DNA of 64,000 bases from Pseudoglutamicibacter cumminsii (GCF_003143995.1 NZ_QFWG01000007.1:61773-125772), one strand, 5' to 3'. Counted from the first letter of the stretch, positions 9,339-18,687 are shown. Translations and numbers: made by a program. Notes: generated from the sequence alone by a model not told the origin.

Positions 9339-10705
9339 GATTCCATGGTGCCATGCTCCGCGGCCGGCGTGCCATGCGAACCGGCGCCCTGCATCGAGGC
9401 CTTGACCACGATCACACCGATCAGCGTCGTCACCGGAATCGCGATGACCAAACCAATCGAGGCAACCAACGTGCGCACGACCTCTTCAGCGAGCTCACCC
9501 GTCGTGAGGAACTTCAGCATCGAATAGTCGTACATGCTCATCAAAAGCAACGTCGCGATCGCCCCACCCGCGTACGCGAACACAATCGTGTACACCGTCG
9601 AGGCGATGTGGTCGCGCCCGATGCGCATCGCAGACCTGAACAGTTCGCGCGCCGACGCGTCCGGCTTAGCATCAGCGAGCTCCCACACCGCGGAAGCCTG
9701 CGTGATCGTCACGTCGTTGAGCACACCAAGACCCGCGATGAACAGGCCACACAACACGATGCCCGAAAGCGAAACATTCGGCGCGACCTGGTTGAGCGTG
9801 TACGTCGAATCCTCGCCCAGTCCCAGCAGCGATGCGCTGTCGGTGGCCCACACCGCGATGCCCGCGGTCACAAAAAGCCCGACGATGGTGCCCAGCAACG
9901 CTGTCGTGGTGCGTGCCGTAAGTCCATGGGCAAAGTACAAGACAACGAACATGATCGCGATCGCGCCGACCAACCCAACCCACAGCGCAGGCTTACCTGC
10001 CAGCAACGCAGGGAACATGAACCAGCCGAAAATCACAAACGAAAACGCGAGCCCAATCAGAGCGCGGAAGCCACGCCAGCCAGCGACCACAATCACGAGC
10101 AGTGCGTACACGATCGAGAGCAACGCGACCGGAAAATCGCGGTTGTAATCGATGAACGTAGCGGTCGGCGCCGCATCCGGGCCGATGTCTTCCCCACCCA
10201 CGGAAGCACTGATCAGCATGACGCGGATCTTGTCCCCAACCTCTGGAGGATTGTGGTTCTCCACTTCAGGCGGGATCTGCATCGGAACCAACTGTTCCGT
10301 CTCCGGATCCGTGACGTACGGGACGCTACAGGTCTCGTCCGACTCGATTTCCACGTCCCCGGCATGCGAATCCGAAGCGGCACAACTGCCGTCCGAATCC
10401 ACTTTGTCCACCGGCAACGTCAGAATGCTGACGCCCGGCGCAGCCGAATACGGTTGCCCCAACGAATGAGGGCGATCCGAGTCGCTCGGCCACAACCACA
10501 CAAGCCCCGCGATCGTGAGCAGGGCAAGCGGGATGAGGATGGCCGTCAGAACGATCGTGGCACGACGACGCAACCGCGGGTTAGCGATCGGAGCATCATG
10601 GCTGTGCCCATGAGGTTCATGAACACCGTGCTCATGGGCACCGTGTGCACCGTGCCCTGCAGAGCAGCGGTCATCAGCGCTGCGGCGGAAAAGATCCTTA
10701 CGCAT
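9335..10705 (-). CDS. YibE/F family membrane protein with His-rich N-terminus
   Basis: A membrane protein of 456 residues from ATG 10705. That start overlaps the GNAT stop by 8 bases and was chosen over a start 63 bases upstream that lies deep inside the GNAT gene. A cytoplasmic N-terminal stretch, GHGAHGAHEHGVHEPHGHSH, is rich in histidine and looks able to bind metal. One membrane segment follows (TIVLTAILIPLALLTIAGLV), then an extracytoplasmic domain of about 150 residues, then seven or so membrane segments (for example ALLSIVYALLVIVVAGW) and the family motif LNDVTITQASAVWEL. YibE/F proteins have no established biochemical function; permease activity is a guess. Confidence 0.85.
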   Translation of the reverse strand: MRKDLFRRSADDRCSAGHGAHGAHEHGVHEPHGHSHDAPIANPRLRRRATIVLTAILIPLALLTIAGLVWLWPSDSDRPHSLGQPYSAAPGVSILTLPVDKVDSDGSCAASDSHAGDVEIESDETCSVPYVTDPETEQLVPMQIPPEVENHNPPEVGDKIRVMLISASVGGEDIGPDAAPTATFIDYNRDFPVALLSIVYALLVIVVAGWRGFRALIGLAFSFVIFGWFMFPALLAGKPALWVGLVGAIAIMFVVLYFAHGLTARTTTALLGTIVGLFVTAGIAVWATDSASLLGLGEDSTYTLNQVAPNVSLSGIVLCGLFIAGLGVLNDVTITQASAVWELADAKPDASARELFRSAMRIGRDHIASTVYTIVFAYAGGAIATLLLMSMYDYSMLKFLTTGELAEEVVRTLVASIGLVIAIPVTTLIGVIVVKASMQGAGSHGTPAAEHGTMES

Positions 10706-11636
10706 CCGTCGCAACAATGTTGGTCGTCGTGACGATAGTGGCCAAACCCTTCGGGCCCAGCTCGTCAATCACACGGCCCAGCGGAACCATCGCGGTATCA
10801 ACCTCGAGCTGAACAGGGAACTGATGCACCAACATCGCCAGCAAATCCCGGCAAGCCTGCGCTGCGCGATCCTCATCCAGCTCAGGGTTCCACCCCAGCA
10901 AAACCTCGGTCGGAGCGTCCGGGCGTGCTGGCTCATACGAAACCGCGAACGCGAGGATCGGAGCGTCCTCGCCCATCGCGCGGTCACGAACCACAACGGC
11001 ACCCTTGGCACCCGTGTGCGGACCCAACAGCATCGTCTGAGTAAGTCCCACCGTCATCGTCGACGGATCCCATGCATGCGTCGCGTTATAGAACTCGGCG
11101 ACCAACGTGGACAACTCAACAGAGCCCGTCGCCGCTTCCTCAAGCACCAGCCCGTCCTCAGCGAACTCAGGCAAAGGCAACGCAGACGGCTCAACGACCA
11201 CAAGCATCGACTTGTTGATCAGGCCAAAGCCCTCGGCCGCGAGGAAGCCAGCCGCACCATCGGCATCTGGGTTCTCACCCGCGGCAGCCGCCGTATAACG
11301 CGCCTTCAGCTGCGCGCCCTCCGGCAGCTCAGCCTTCAAAAGCGCGAGCAACTGGTGCCCGATCCCCTGCCGACGCTCGCCCGAAGCGACCTCAACATAG
11401 AACCAGTACCGTTGCGGATGCAGGCTCGAGGAGTACACAACGCCCGCCGCGATAGGAACATCATCCAACTCGGCGACAATGCAACGAGCGAACGGCTCAT
11501 CACTCGAGGGCCGCAACATGGCTCGGTCTTCATGCGCCTGCGGTGTGCGGGGGCCACCCCACACTTCCAACAGACGCAGGTCGTCGCCTTCCGCCCACGG
11601 GCGGAACGTCAGGCCCTCAAGTTCAGCCACACTCAT
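10698..11636 (-). CDS. GNAT family N-acetyltransferase
   Basis: A 312-residue protein with one recognisable acetyl-CoA-binding GNAT domain in its N-terminal half. [24 protein letters not shown] motif A residues (about 86-105) form the pyrophosphate-binding loop. The C-terminal half (about 155-312) keeps a similar alpha/beta pattern and may be a degenerate second GNAT domain. The start ATG overlaps the glyQS stop by 4 bases (ATGA), and the 3' end overlaps yibE/F, so translation is probably coupled. The acetyl acceptor is unknown. Confidence 0.8.
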   Translation of the reverse strand: MSVAELEGLTFRPWAEGDDLRLLEVWGGPRTPQAHEDRAMLRPSSDEPFARCIVAELDDVPIAAGVVYSSSLHPQRYWFYVEVASGERRQGIGHQLLALLKAELPEGAQLKARYTAAAAGENPDADGAAGFLAAEGFGLINKSMLVVVEPSALPLPEFAEDGLVLEEAATGSVELSTLVAEFYNATHAWDPSTMTVGLTQTMLLGPHTGAKGAVVVRDRAMGEDAPILAFAVSYEPARPDAPTEVLLGWNPELDEDRAAQACRDLLAMLVHQFPVQLEVDTAMVPLGRVIDELGPKGLATIVTTTNIVATDA

Positions 11637-13021
11637 ACAGCTCCCATCAGCTGGGTTGCAAGGTACGCAGGAAGCTCATCGATCGCGACGCGCTCCTGTT
11701 GCATCGTGTCACGCTCACGCACCGTGACGGCGTTGTCTTCAAGCGAATCGAAGTCAACCGTGATGCAGAACGGCGTACCGATCTCATCCTGGCGGCGGTA
11801 ACGACGACCGATCGCGCCCGCGTCGTCGAAGTCAACGTTCCACTGTGCGCCGAGCTTCTGGGCCAACTCGCGAGCCAGCGGGGACAGCTTCTCGTTGCGG
11901 GACAGCGGCAAAACAGCGGCCTTGACCGGAGCCAGGCGACGGTCAAGCTTGAGCACGGTGCGGACGTCGGTACCGCCCTTCGTGTTCGGTGCCTCGTCCT
12001 CGTGGTACGCGTCCACAAGGAACGCCATCATCGAACGAGTCAGGCCGAACGAAGGCTCAACAACGTACGGAACGTAGCGCTCGCCCTTCGCCTGATCGAA
12101 GTACGACAAGTCAGTCTTGGAGTGTTCGATGTGCTGTTTGAGGTCGTAATCGGTGCGGTTAGCGATACCCATGAGCTCGCCCCACTCCGAACCCTGGAAA
12201 CCGAAACGGTATTCGAGGTCGATCGTGCGATCCGAGTAGTGGGCGCGTTCGTCCTCAGGGACATCGAGCTTGCGCAGGTTATCCGGGTCAACACCGAGGT
12301 CAACGAACCAGTTCCAGCAGTCCTCAACCCACTCATCGAACAGTTCAGACGCCTGCTCAGGCGGGGTGAAGTACTCGATCTCCATCTGCTCGAACTCGCG
12401 CGTGCGGAAGATGAAGTTACCTGGGGTAATCTCGTTGCGGAACGCCTTACCGATCTGGCCGATGCCGAACGGCGGCTTGCGGCGCGCCGAGTTCACGACG
12501 TTGAGGAAGTTCACGAAGATACCCTGCGCGGTCTCCGGGCGCAGGTAGTGCAGGCCGGACTCATCGTCGACGGCGCCGAGGTAGGTCTTCATGAGGCCCG
12601 AGAACTGCTGTGGCTCAGTCCACTGGCCGCGGTTGCCACAGTCAGGGCACACGATCCCAGCCATGCCCTCTTCCGGCATGCGGCCCTTCTTAGCCTCGTA
12701 CGCCTCAAGGAGGTGGTCTTCACGGTGGCGGCGATGGCACGAAAGGCACTCGACGAGCGGGTCCGTGAACGTCTCAACGTGGCCGGACGCCTGCCAGATC
12801 GGGGTAGGGATGATGATCGAGGAGTCCAGGCCCACCATGTCCGAACGGGAACGCACGAACGTGTTCCACCACTGGCGCTTGATGTTTTCCTTGAGCTCAA
12901 CACCCAGCGGACCGTAGTCCCATGCAGAACGCGAACCGCCGTAAATTTCACCTGCCTGGAAAACGAACCCACGCCGCTTAGCGAGTGAAATGACCTTGTC
13001 CAGCTTGGACGCTGCTGCCAT
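11633..13021 (-). CDS. glyQS: Glycyl-tRNA synthetase (single-chain, alpha2 type)
   Basis: A 462-residue class II synthetase charging tRNA-Gly. The N-terminal [15 protein letters not shown] and [15 protein letters not shown] are diagnostic of the eukaryote-like dimeric enzyme. Motif 2 is seen as [20 protein letters not shown] (about 200-219) and motif 3 near [18 protein letters not shown] CxxC pair ([14 protein letters not shown]) forms the expected zinc site. The C-terminal anticodon-binding domain ends in [11 protein letters not shown]. The ribosome binding site GGAG is 10 bases before the ATG. It heads the operon glyQS-GNAT-yibE/F-dusB-dgt-dnaG. No T-box was found upstream. Confidence 0.97.
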   Translation of the reverse strand: MAAASKLDKVISLAKRRGFVFQAGEIYGGSRSAWDYGPLGVELKENIKRQWWNTFVRSRSDMVGLDSSIIIPTPIWQASGHVETFTDPLVECLSCHRRHREDHLLEAYEAKKGRMPEEGMAGIVCPDCGNRGQWTEPQQFSGLMKTYLGAVDDESGLHYLRPETAQGIFVNFLNVVNSARRKPPFGIGQIGKAFRNEITPGNFIFRTREFEQMEIEYFTPPEQASELFDEWVEDCWNWFVDLGVDPDNLRKLDVPEDERAHYSDRTIDLEYRFGFQGSEWGELMGIANRTDYDLKQHIEHSKTDLSYFDQAKGERYVPYVVEPSFGLTRSMMAFLVDAYHEDEAPNTKGGTDVRTVLKLDRRLAPVKAAVLPLSRNEKLSPLARELAQKLGAQWNVDFDDAGAIGRRYRRQDEIGTPFCITVDFDSLEDNAVTVRERDTMQQERVAIDELPAYLATQLMGAV

Positions 13022-13175
13022 GTTGATAGAACTCCATCGGTTGTCACGGGCCGCCGGCTGCGGTCCGTTCTAGTCTGACGTCAATCCTAACGGTTACGTA
13101 GATTTTTGGCGCGTTATTGAAGGCGTGCGTAGTTCGCTGTGCTCGCGAGACCCTGCATCGTGAGACCCTTGAGAC

Positions 13176-13415
13176 ATGAGCTCAGCAGACATCATTGACG
13201 TACCCGTTCGCACCGCAGGTATTCGTTTGGGCCAGTTTTTGAAGCTGGCGAACGTGGTTGAGGACGGCGTGCAGGCCCGCGAAGAGATCGCCGACGGCGC
13301 CGCAACCGTCAACGGCGAAGTCGAGACCCGCCGTGGCCGGCAACTAGATTTCGACGACGTGGTCGGCTTCCACGACATGACGTTGCGTGTCGCCCGCGAA
13401 GACGAAGACTTCTAG
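13176..13415 (+). CDS. Small RNA-binding S4-domain protein (YbcJ-like)
   Basis: A 79-residue protein that is essentially one S4 RNA-binding fold. IRLGQFLKLANVVEDGVQAR (about 15-34) is the helix pair and AREEIADGAATVNGEVETRR the RNA-contacting beta loop, as in the YbcJ/RlbA group. It is transcribed divergently from glyQS and converges on the esterase. It may act in ribosome assembly or RNA handling; no target is known from sequence. Confidence 0.85.
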   Translation: MSSADIIDVPVRTAGIRLGQFLKLANVVEDGVQAREEIADGAATVNGEVETRRGRQLDFDDVVGFHDMTLRVAREDEDF

Positions 13416-13433
13416 CGCCGCTGGGACAGCGAC

Positions 13434-14108
13434 CTACACCTGGGCACCCAGCACTTTGGCGGTCAAGAACTCGCCGATGTGCCGGATCTCGGTCTGGCCG
13501 ACGCCGTGACCGACCCCTTGGTAGTTGAGCTTCGTGAGGTCCGTGTTCGCGCGCGCCCACGTGTTGGTCGGCTCAATGAACCGGTCCGGGATCACCGGAT
13601 CTTCCGGATCGCGTCCCCAGAACATCGGCAACTTTTCTTCACGCGAGGCCAACTCTTCATCCTTGAAGAAGTCCTCACCCGCATCGTCGGCGAACTGCTC
13701 CAGCGTGAAGCCAGACAAGCCCACCAACGCATCGACAGCGGACGGATCGCGGCGCGCAACCGAGGTCGCCATCGCCATGCCCTGTGAGAAGCCCACCAAC
13801 GTGACCGATTCGTGCTGTTTCTTGCGTTCAGCAACCCACTCGGTCAGGTCCTCAACGACCTGGCTGTAATCAGCCGAGTTGAACTCCAAATCCTGGCTAG
13901 AGAGCGGGAACCACGCGTAACCACCGAAGCCCAGTTCAAGCGGCGCGCGCACCGACATCACAATGAACTGCTCCGGAAGCATGCTCGCAATCGGCAACAG
14001 GTCGCGTTCATCCGCGCCGAAACCATGCAAGAAAACCAAGAGCGGCGCAGACTCATTTACGCCCTCAGGCACATGCTCAACAACAAACGGTTCCCACTTT
14101 TCGCTCAT
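13434..14108 (-). CDS. Alpha/beta hydrolase (carboxylesterase/phospholipase type)
   Basis: A 224-residue serine hydrolase from ATG 14108, which has CAGGA eight bases upstream; a GTG 30 bases further up is less likely. The oxyanion motif is LLVFLHGFGADERD (about 24-37), the nucleophile is in LVGFSQGMAMA (about 107-117, GxSxG), the acid is near GRDPEDPVIP, and the histidine is in YQGVGHGVGQ. It belongs to the small acyl-protein thioesterase/carboxylesterase group (Abhydrolase_2). No signal peptide is seen, so it is cytoplasmic. It follows metX on the same strand with a 30-base gap and could be read from the same transcript, though no metabolic link is obvious. Confidence 0.85.
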   Translation of the reverse strand: MSEKWEPFVVEHVPEGVNESAPLLVFLHGFGADERDLLPIASMLPEQFIVMSVRAPLELGFGGYAWFPLSSQDLEFNSADYSQVVEDLTEWVAERKKQHESVTLVGFSQGMAMATSVARRDPSAVDALVGLSGFTLEQFADDAGEDFFKDEELASREEKLPMFWGRDPEDPVIPDRFIEPTNTWARANTDLTKLNYQGVGHGVGQTEIRHIGEFLTAKVLGAQV

Positions 14109-14138
14109 AACACCATCCTGCCACGCGACGGGCGGCAC

Positions 14139-15329
14139 TCACGCAAGAAATTCGCGGAACGGCGCGTCCAGCTGATGCCCGTCCGTCAAGAAACCGTCGT
14201 GCCCTACCGGCGTTGAGACCACATGAACCTCAACATCGCCCGGGAGCGCGTCCGCGATCCGTTGCGACTCCTGCGGGTAGTACAGGCGGTCCGTGTCGAC
14301 TGCGGCGATGAAGAATTCGATGCCGCCTAGGGCACCGAGAGCCGACTCGACTCCCCCGCGGCCGCGCCCCACATCGTGGCTCATGAGAGCCTCCGTGAGC
14401 GTGAGGTATGCGTTCGCATCGAAGCGCTTGACGAGCTTGTGCGCCTGGTGATCAAGATAGGACTCGACGGCGTACCGGCCGCGCTCATCGCGGCCAGCAG
14501 AGCCCAGCGGCAGCTCCTCGCCTTGCGGCGAGCGCCCAAAGCGATGGTCGAGCTCGGCAGCGGAACGGTAGGAAACGTGCGCAAGACGGCGCGCGATACC
14601 CAGACCGCGCTGTGGGCCGGTTCCGTTGCCGTGACCGTAATAGTCACCGTCGTGGAATTCAGGATCAAGGCGGATCGCTTGAGTCTGGATCTGGGCGAAA
14701 GCGATCTGCTCAGCCGAGGACTCCGCGGTCGCCGCGATCACGGCGCATCGCTTGACGTGCTCCGGATAGCTCGCGGCCCACTCGAGCGCGCGGGCACCAC
14801 CCATCGAGCCGCCCACAACGGCATGCCACGCATCGATGTTGAGCGCCTGCATGAGCCGGAACTCCAGTGCGGCCATGTCGCGGATCGTCACGAACGGGAA
14901 GCGCGAGCCATACGGCTGGCCGTCCTCGGCCAGCGATGCGGGGCCGATCGTCCCGGAGCATCCGCCGAGTGCCGCAGGAACCACCGCGCAATACGTGTTG
15001 GTGTCCACGGGCTTACCCGGGCCCACGACATCGCGCCACCAACCCTGCTCCGGCGCAGCCGCGGTGCTGGATGCCGCACCGTCGGCTTGCGTGCCGGCAA
15101 CCGCATCGTTGGCTGGCCCGCCGTCCGCGGCGTGAGTGTCCCCGGTCAGGGCGTGCAAAACCAGGACGGCGTTGCTGCGGTCCGCGTTGAGCTCGCCGAA
15201 AACCTCATACGCGATATGGGTCTGCGGCAAGTGCCCGCCCGTCTCCAGATCCAGCGGCCCCAGGGAAAGGATCTTCACGCCGTTCTCCGGGGCGTTGTGC
15301 TGCAAGTGCTCTCGTACATCCAACGTCAT
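14139..15329 (-). CDS. metX: Homoserine O-acetyltransferase
   Basis: A 396-residue alpha/beta hydrolase-fold enzyme that uses acetyl-CoA to acetylate L-homoserine, the first step of methionine synthesis. The nucleophile serine is in VVGGSMGGAR (Ser175); the catalytic Asp lies in AAVDTDRLYYP and His in TPVGHDGFLT near the C-terminus. The oxyanion region is VLHALTGDTHA. Residues 69-96 form an Ala/Gly/Asp-rich insert compared with usual MetX. It lies 84 bases downstream of metY on the same strand, and the product (O-acetylhomoserine) is the MetY substrate, so both are probably controlled by the SAM-IV riboswitch. A 7-bp hairpin lies between them (15386-15404). Confidence 0.95.
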   Translation of the reverse strand: MTLDVREHLQHNAPENGVKILSLGPLDLETGGHLPQTHIAYEVFGELNADRSNAVLVLHALTGDTHAADGGPANDAVAGTQADGAASSTAAAPEQGWWRDVVGPGKPVDTNTYCAVVPAALGGCSGTIGPASLAEDGQPYGSRFPFVTIRDMAALEFRLMQALNIDAWHAVVGGSMGGARALEWAASYPEHVKRCAVIAATAESSAEQIAFAQIQTQAIRLDPEFHDGDYYGHGNGTGPQRGLGIARRLAHVSYRSAAELDHRFGRSPQGEELPLGSAGRDERGRYAVESYLDHQAHKLVKRFDANAYLTLTEALMSHDVGRGRGGVESALGALGGIEFFIAAVDTDRLYYPQESQRIADALPGDVEVHVVSTPVGHDGFLTDGHQLDAPFREFLA

Positions 15330-15413
15330 GACGCTGCCTTCGCTTAGTACTTTTGCTTGATGGGTTCCTGACGATTCCGTTGCTGAGCGCCAGCAAGTGG
15401 CGCTTCCCGTGCG

Positions 15414-16745
15414 TTATGCGCGGGCGGCGTGGAATGCGTCGAAACCCTTCTGCAGGTCAGCGATGATGTCGTCGACGTGTTCGAGGCCCACGGAGAGTCG
15501 GACCGTGCCCGGCCCAACGCCTGCGGCCTTCTTCTCTTCAGGGGTCAACTGCGAATGCGTCGTGGAGGACGGGTGCGCGACGAGCGAGCGAACGTCACCC
15601 AGGTTGGCCACGAGCGAGTGCAGTTCGAGCGCGTCCACGAAAGCGCGGGCGGCTTCTTCGTCTTCCTCTGCGTCCTTGATTTCAAACGAGACGATCGCAC
15701 CCACTCCGTTCGGTGCGTAGTGGCGGCCGCGCTCGTACCACGGGCAGGACTTCAGGCCCGCGTAGATGGTCGCGGAGACGTCGTCGCGGGCTTCGAGCCA
15801 TTCAGCGACCTTCTGCGCGTTTTCGATGTGGCGCTCAACGCGTAGCGACAGCGTCTCGAGGCCCTGAGCGATCAGGAACGAGTTCATCGGGGAGATCGCC
15901 GCTCCCGTGTCACGCAGCAGCTGCACGCGGATCTTGAGGATGTAGGAGAGGTTCGCGCCCAGAGGCGAACCGACACCCATGTCGCGGCCGTAGACGATGC
16001 CGTGGTAGGACTCATCCGGCTGGTTGAAGCCCGGGAAGCGTTCCGGATGCTTGGTGTAGTCGAAGTTGCCGGAGTCGACGATCACGCCGCCCATCACGGT
16101 TCCGTGGCCGCCGAGGTACTTGGTTGCGGAGTGGACGACGACGTCGGCACCCCATTCGATAGGCCGCAGCGAGTACGGGGTTGCCAGCGTGTTGTCGATG
16201 ATGAGCGGAACGCCGGCTTCATCGTGGGCGATCGCGGCGATGTTTTCGATGTCGAACACATCTTGACGCGGGTTGCCGATGGTTTCGCCGAAGAACGCTT
16301 TGGTATTCGGCTTGATCGCGCGGCGCCATGCGTCGAGATCGTCTGGGTCCTCTACGAAGGTGACCTCAACGCCGAGCTTAGGCAGCGTGTGCTTGAAGAG
16401 GTTCTGCGTTCCGCCATAGAGGGACGGGGAGGCGACGATGTGGTCGCCTGCTTCCGCGACGTTGAGGATCGCGTAGCTCGTTGCTGCCATGCCGGATGCG
16501 ACGAACAGCGCGCCGACGCCGCCTTCAAGGCTTGCGAGGCGGTTTTCGATGACCTCGGTGGTTGGGTTGTTGAGGCGCGTGTAGATCGGACCGAGCTCAC
16601 TCAACGCGAAACGGTTCGCCGCCGCTTCGGTGTCCGGGAAGACGTACGCGTTGGTCAAGTGGATCGGCAGAGCCTGCGAACCTGTGACCGGGTCTGGCGT
16701 CTGGCCGGCGTGAATCTGACGAGTTTCAAACTTCTGCTGCGACAT
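15414..16745 (-). CDS. metY: O-acetylhomoserine sulfhydrylase (aminocarboxypropyltransferase)
   Basis: A 443-residue PLP enzyme of the Cys/Met metabolism family that makes L-homocysteine from O-acetylhomoserine and sulfide. The PLP lysine is Lys209 in VVHSATKYLGGHG; Asp184 in LIIDNTLATP contacts the pyridine nitrogen; YTRLNNPT (about 55-62) and SGMAATSYA are phosphate-contact motifs. The length of about 440, longer than MetB/MetC (about 380-400), and the SLYGGTQNLFKHTLP motif favour MetY. It is directly downstream of the SAM-IV riboswitch and upstream of metX, giving a SAM-repressed operon. Confidence 0.95.
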   Translation of the reverse strand: MSQQKFETRQIHAGQTPDPVTGSQALPIHLTNAYVFPDTEAAANRFALSELGPIYTRLNNPTTEVIENRLASLEGGVGALFVASGMAATSYAILNVAEAGDHIVASPSLYGGTQNLFKHTLPKLGVEVTFVEDPDDLDAWRRAIKPNTKAFFGETIGNPRQDVFDIENIAAIAHDEAGVPLIIDNTLATPYSLRPIEWGADVVVHSATKYLGGHGTVMGGVIVDSGNFDYTKHPERFPGFNQPDESYHGIVYGRDMGVGSPLGANLSYILKIRVQLLRDTGAAISPMNSFLIAQGLETLSLRVERHIENAQKVAEWLEARDDVSATIYAGLKSCPWYERGRHYAPNGVGAIVSFEIKDAEEDEEAARAFVDALELHSLVANLGDVRSLVAHPSSTTHSQLTPEEKKAAGVGPGTVRLSVGLEHVDDIIADLQKGFDAFHAARA

Positions 16746-16751
16746 TAAAAG

Positions 16752-16779
16752 AGCACCCCTTGCTCACTGTGAGGGGCTT
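16752..16779 (-). promoter_or_regulatory. Putative expression platform between riboswitch and metY
   Basis: On the minus strand AGCCCCT can pair with AGGGG-TGCT around a central CACAGTGAGCA. The AAGGGG strand is the best candidate ribosome binding site for metY, so pairing would hide it. This suggests translational control, with no U-tract for termination. Inference from base pairing only. Confidence 0.45.
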
Positions 16780-16845
16780 GCCCGCGAGTGCCGGACGGCG
16801 AAAGCGCTCGAAGAGGAGAAGTTACGTCCACCCGATGACGGGCGG

Positions 16846-16966
16846 GCATAGCCCGCGCTTGCCACAGCGGCATTCCCGTGTGGCCAGGTCCTCACCCGGG
16901 GCACCCCGCCGCGGACGGAGGGTTGCCGGCCAGCAAACCGGGGTTTTGCACTGGCACTCATGACCT
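16846..16966 (-). ncRNA. SAM-IV-type riboswitch
   Basis: On the minus strand the segment opens with GGTCATGAGTGCCAG, continues with CTGGCCGGCAACCCTCC and GGGTGCCCCGGGTGAGGACC, and finishes with GGCAAGCGCGGGC. The GTCATGAG strand pairs with the GTGAGGAC region to close P1, and the GCCGGCAACC and GGTGCC segments are the SAM-core motifs shared by the SAM-I/SAM-IV clan. The downstream pseudoknot tail ending in GGCAAGCGCGGG is characteristic of SAM-IV in Actinobacteria. It lies about 100 bases before metY, the usual gene partner. Binding of S-adenosylmethionine should repress metY-metX. Confidence 0.88.
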
Positions 16967-17114
16967 TGTCATTTAGCGTACAGCACGCCTGAACCACGAA
17001 GCCAGGTGGTGTTCACAATATGAACTGAGCCGCGCATCGGCGTTTGTTTCACGACCTTTCACGAAGGTCTGCAGACCCTTCTAAGTCACATAAACCAGCG
17101 CACAGATAATCGCA

Positions 17115-17132
17115 ACTTAGGTAAGCCTAAGT
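17115..17132. promoter_or_regulatory. Candidate DtxR/IdeR iron box
   Basis: ACTTAGGTAAGCCTAAGT is an inverted repeat whose core TTAGGTAAGCCTAA matches 13 of 14 positions of the left part of the DtxR/IdeR consensus. It sits about 35 bases before the start of the glyoxalase-like gene, where a repressor would block transcription. Confidence 0.5.
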
Positions 17133-17166
17133 AGAGATGTAGCTCACACAGTGCCAGATTTAACGC

Positions 17167-17808
17167 ATGAAGCTCGATCACGTTTCTTACGCATGCGGGC
17201 CAGAAGGCCTGACGACTACTGCTGACCGTATCGCCGAGCAGCTCGGGCTCCGATACGTCAAAGGAGGCGTGCACCCACGCTTCGGAACACGCAACGTGTT
17301 CTTCCCACTCCGCAACCACCAGTACCTCGAAGTTGTAGAAGTACTCGACCACCCGGCCACGCTACAGCAGCCGTTCGGCAAAGCTGTGCGTGAGCGCTCC
17401 GAGATGGGCGGCGGCTGGATGGGATGGGTCGTTTCCGTCGACGACATGACTCCGATCGAAGAACGGCTCCAGCGCGGCGCCGTCCCAGGCTCCCGCAAGT
17501 TCCCGGACGGCCGCGAACTCACCTGGCGGCAAATCGGCATCAACGGGCTCATCGCAGACCCACAGTTACCTTACTTCCTGCGCTGGGATGAAGGCTTCGA
17601 GGACCTGCATCCGTCCATGGCTGAAGAACCACACGGCGAAATCGTAGAACTTACGATCTCCGGCAACCGCGAGCGCATCGACGAATGGCTCGGCCACCCG
17701 GGCGAAGACTTCAAGGGCAACGTCGTGTTCAACTACACGGCCCCCTCCGGGATGCCGGGCCTGCAGTCGGTCACGCTGAAAACCCCTAAGGGCCTCGTCA
17801 CGATCTAG
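17167..17808 (+). CDS. VOC-superfamily protein (Glyoxalase_3-like domain)
   Basis: A 213-residue protein with the vicinal-oxygen-chelate fold. The start MKLDHVSYAC is the first beta strand with a possible metal His (His5). NHQYLEVVEVLD (about 57-68) holds the usual second acidic ligand, and EIVELTISG starts the second half. The spacing matches the Glyoxalase-like domain found in uncharacterised actinobacterial proteins rather than glyoxalase I. The possible iron box upstream hints at iron-dependent expression. Substrate and reaction are unknown. It converges on the CPBP protease gene. Confidence 0.75.
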   Translation: MKLDHVSYACGPEGLTTTADRIAEQLGLRYVKGGVHPRFGTRNVFFPLRNHQYLEVVEVLDHPATLQQPFGKAVRERSEMGGGWMGWVVSVDDMTPIEERLQRGAVPGSRKFPDGRELTWRQIGINGLIADPQLPYFLRWDEGFEDLHPSMAEEPHGEIVELTISGNRERIDEWLGHPGEDFKGNVVFNYTAPSGMPGLQSVTLKTPKGLVTI

Positions 17809-17824
17809 CGCGAGCCACTGGGTT

Positions 17825-17843
17825 CGGCGGCGCCTAGCCGCCG
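17825..17843. terminator. Small hairpin between convergent genes
   Basis: CGGCGGC and GCCGCCG pair around a 5-base loop in the 39-base gap between the convergent glyoxalase-like and CPBP genes. A bidirectional terminator is plausible but no T-run is present. Confidence 0.4.
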
Positions 17844-17847
17844 CGCT

Positions 17848-18687
17848 CTAGCTACCGTAACCGAACCAGGCGGCCAACAGCGGGTAGCCCACGAAAGCTA
17901 CCGCATCGAGCAAAAAGTGCGCCCATATCAGCGGCATAATGCGGCGCTTCCGTAGGTAATAAATCCCAAAGATCACGCCCATCGCTACGTTGCCGATGAA
18001 CGGCCCGATGCCCTGATACAGGTGATACGAGCCGCGCACCACAGCGCAGAAAACGATGATGGCTGCAGGGCCCCACTTGAGTGTCGCGAGCCGCTCATGC
18101 AGGTACGCGAGCACCACGATCTCTTCGAGCAAACCGTTCTTGAGCGCCGCCAGCAGCAGCACTGGAATGCTCCACCACGCATCTGGTAGGCCCGATGTGG
18201 TGATCGCGGTCGTGATGCCCAACGCGCGGCCCGCCGCGTACACGCCGAGCGTTCCCACACCGATCAGCACGAAAAAGCCGACGCCTACAGCGGCGTCCGT
18301 ACCCCATCGTCGGGCGTCAATGCCCCACCTACGCAACGGCTTGTTGCCCGGCCAGCGCGACACCAGATAGATCACGAGGGCGACCGGCGCGAGCGCAAAG
18401 AAAATCCCCGCAAGCTGATACAGCAGATCGATCCACGGGCGGGTCCCCGTTGACGTGTTGAGCGCCGCGGTACCGGATGAAATAGGGCCTCGCGTGATCG
18501 TGTCGAGCAGGTCGATGAGGGCGTAGACGCCGGACTTGCCGAGCGACAGCGCCAAAACAATAGCGATCTCCCACCCCAAAACCGCGCGCGACGGAACTGC
18601 CGTCGAAGGAGCAGTGTGCGACGGAACAGCCTGCGCCGGCGCGACTTGGTCATGCCCGGTGTTCGAGTGTGAGGGTCGGGAACTCAT
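17848..18687 (-). CDS. CPBP family intramembrane glutamic endopeptidase
   Basis: A 279-residue membrane protein of the CAAX-protease/bacteriocin-processing family. I chose ATG 18687 because the frame further upstream has no coding character and would overlap the divergent phosphotransferase gene. After a short polar N-terminus come about seven hydrophobic segments. The active-site glutamate pair is in NGLLEEIVVLAYLHERL, and the later motif histidines in GSYHLYQGIG and WAHFLLDAVAF. The usual EExxxR arginine is present at the end of the first motif. A -10-like CATAAT lies 7 bases before the ATG, so the transcript may be leaderless. Substrate is unknown. Confidence 0.85.
   Translation of the reverse strand: MSSRPSHSNTGHDQVAPAQAVPSHTAPSTAVPSRAVLGWEIAIVLALSLGKSGVYALIDLLDTITRGPISSGTAALNTSTGTRPWIDLLYQLAGIFFALAPVALVIYLVSRWPGNKPLRRWGIDARRWGTDAAVGVGFFVLIGVGTLGVYAAGRALGITTAITTSGLPDAWWSIPVLLLAALKNGLLEEIVVLAYLHERLATLKWGPAAIIVFCAVVRGSYHLYQGIGPFIGNVAMGVIFGIYYLRKRRIMPLIWAHFLLDAVAFVGYPLLAAWFGYGS

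Noticed and set aside
11543..12988. Long plus-strand frame opposite glyQS
   Set aside because: Antisense shadow of a complete glycyl-tRNA synthetase.
13022..13175. T-box riboswitch before glyQS
   Set aside because: No T-box sequence or specifier hairpin is visible in the 154-base gap.
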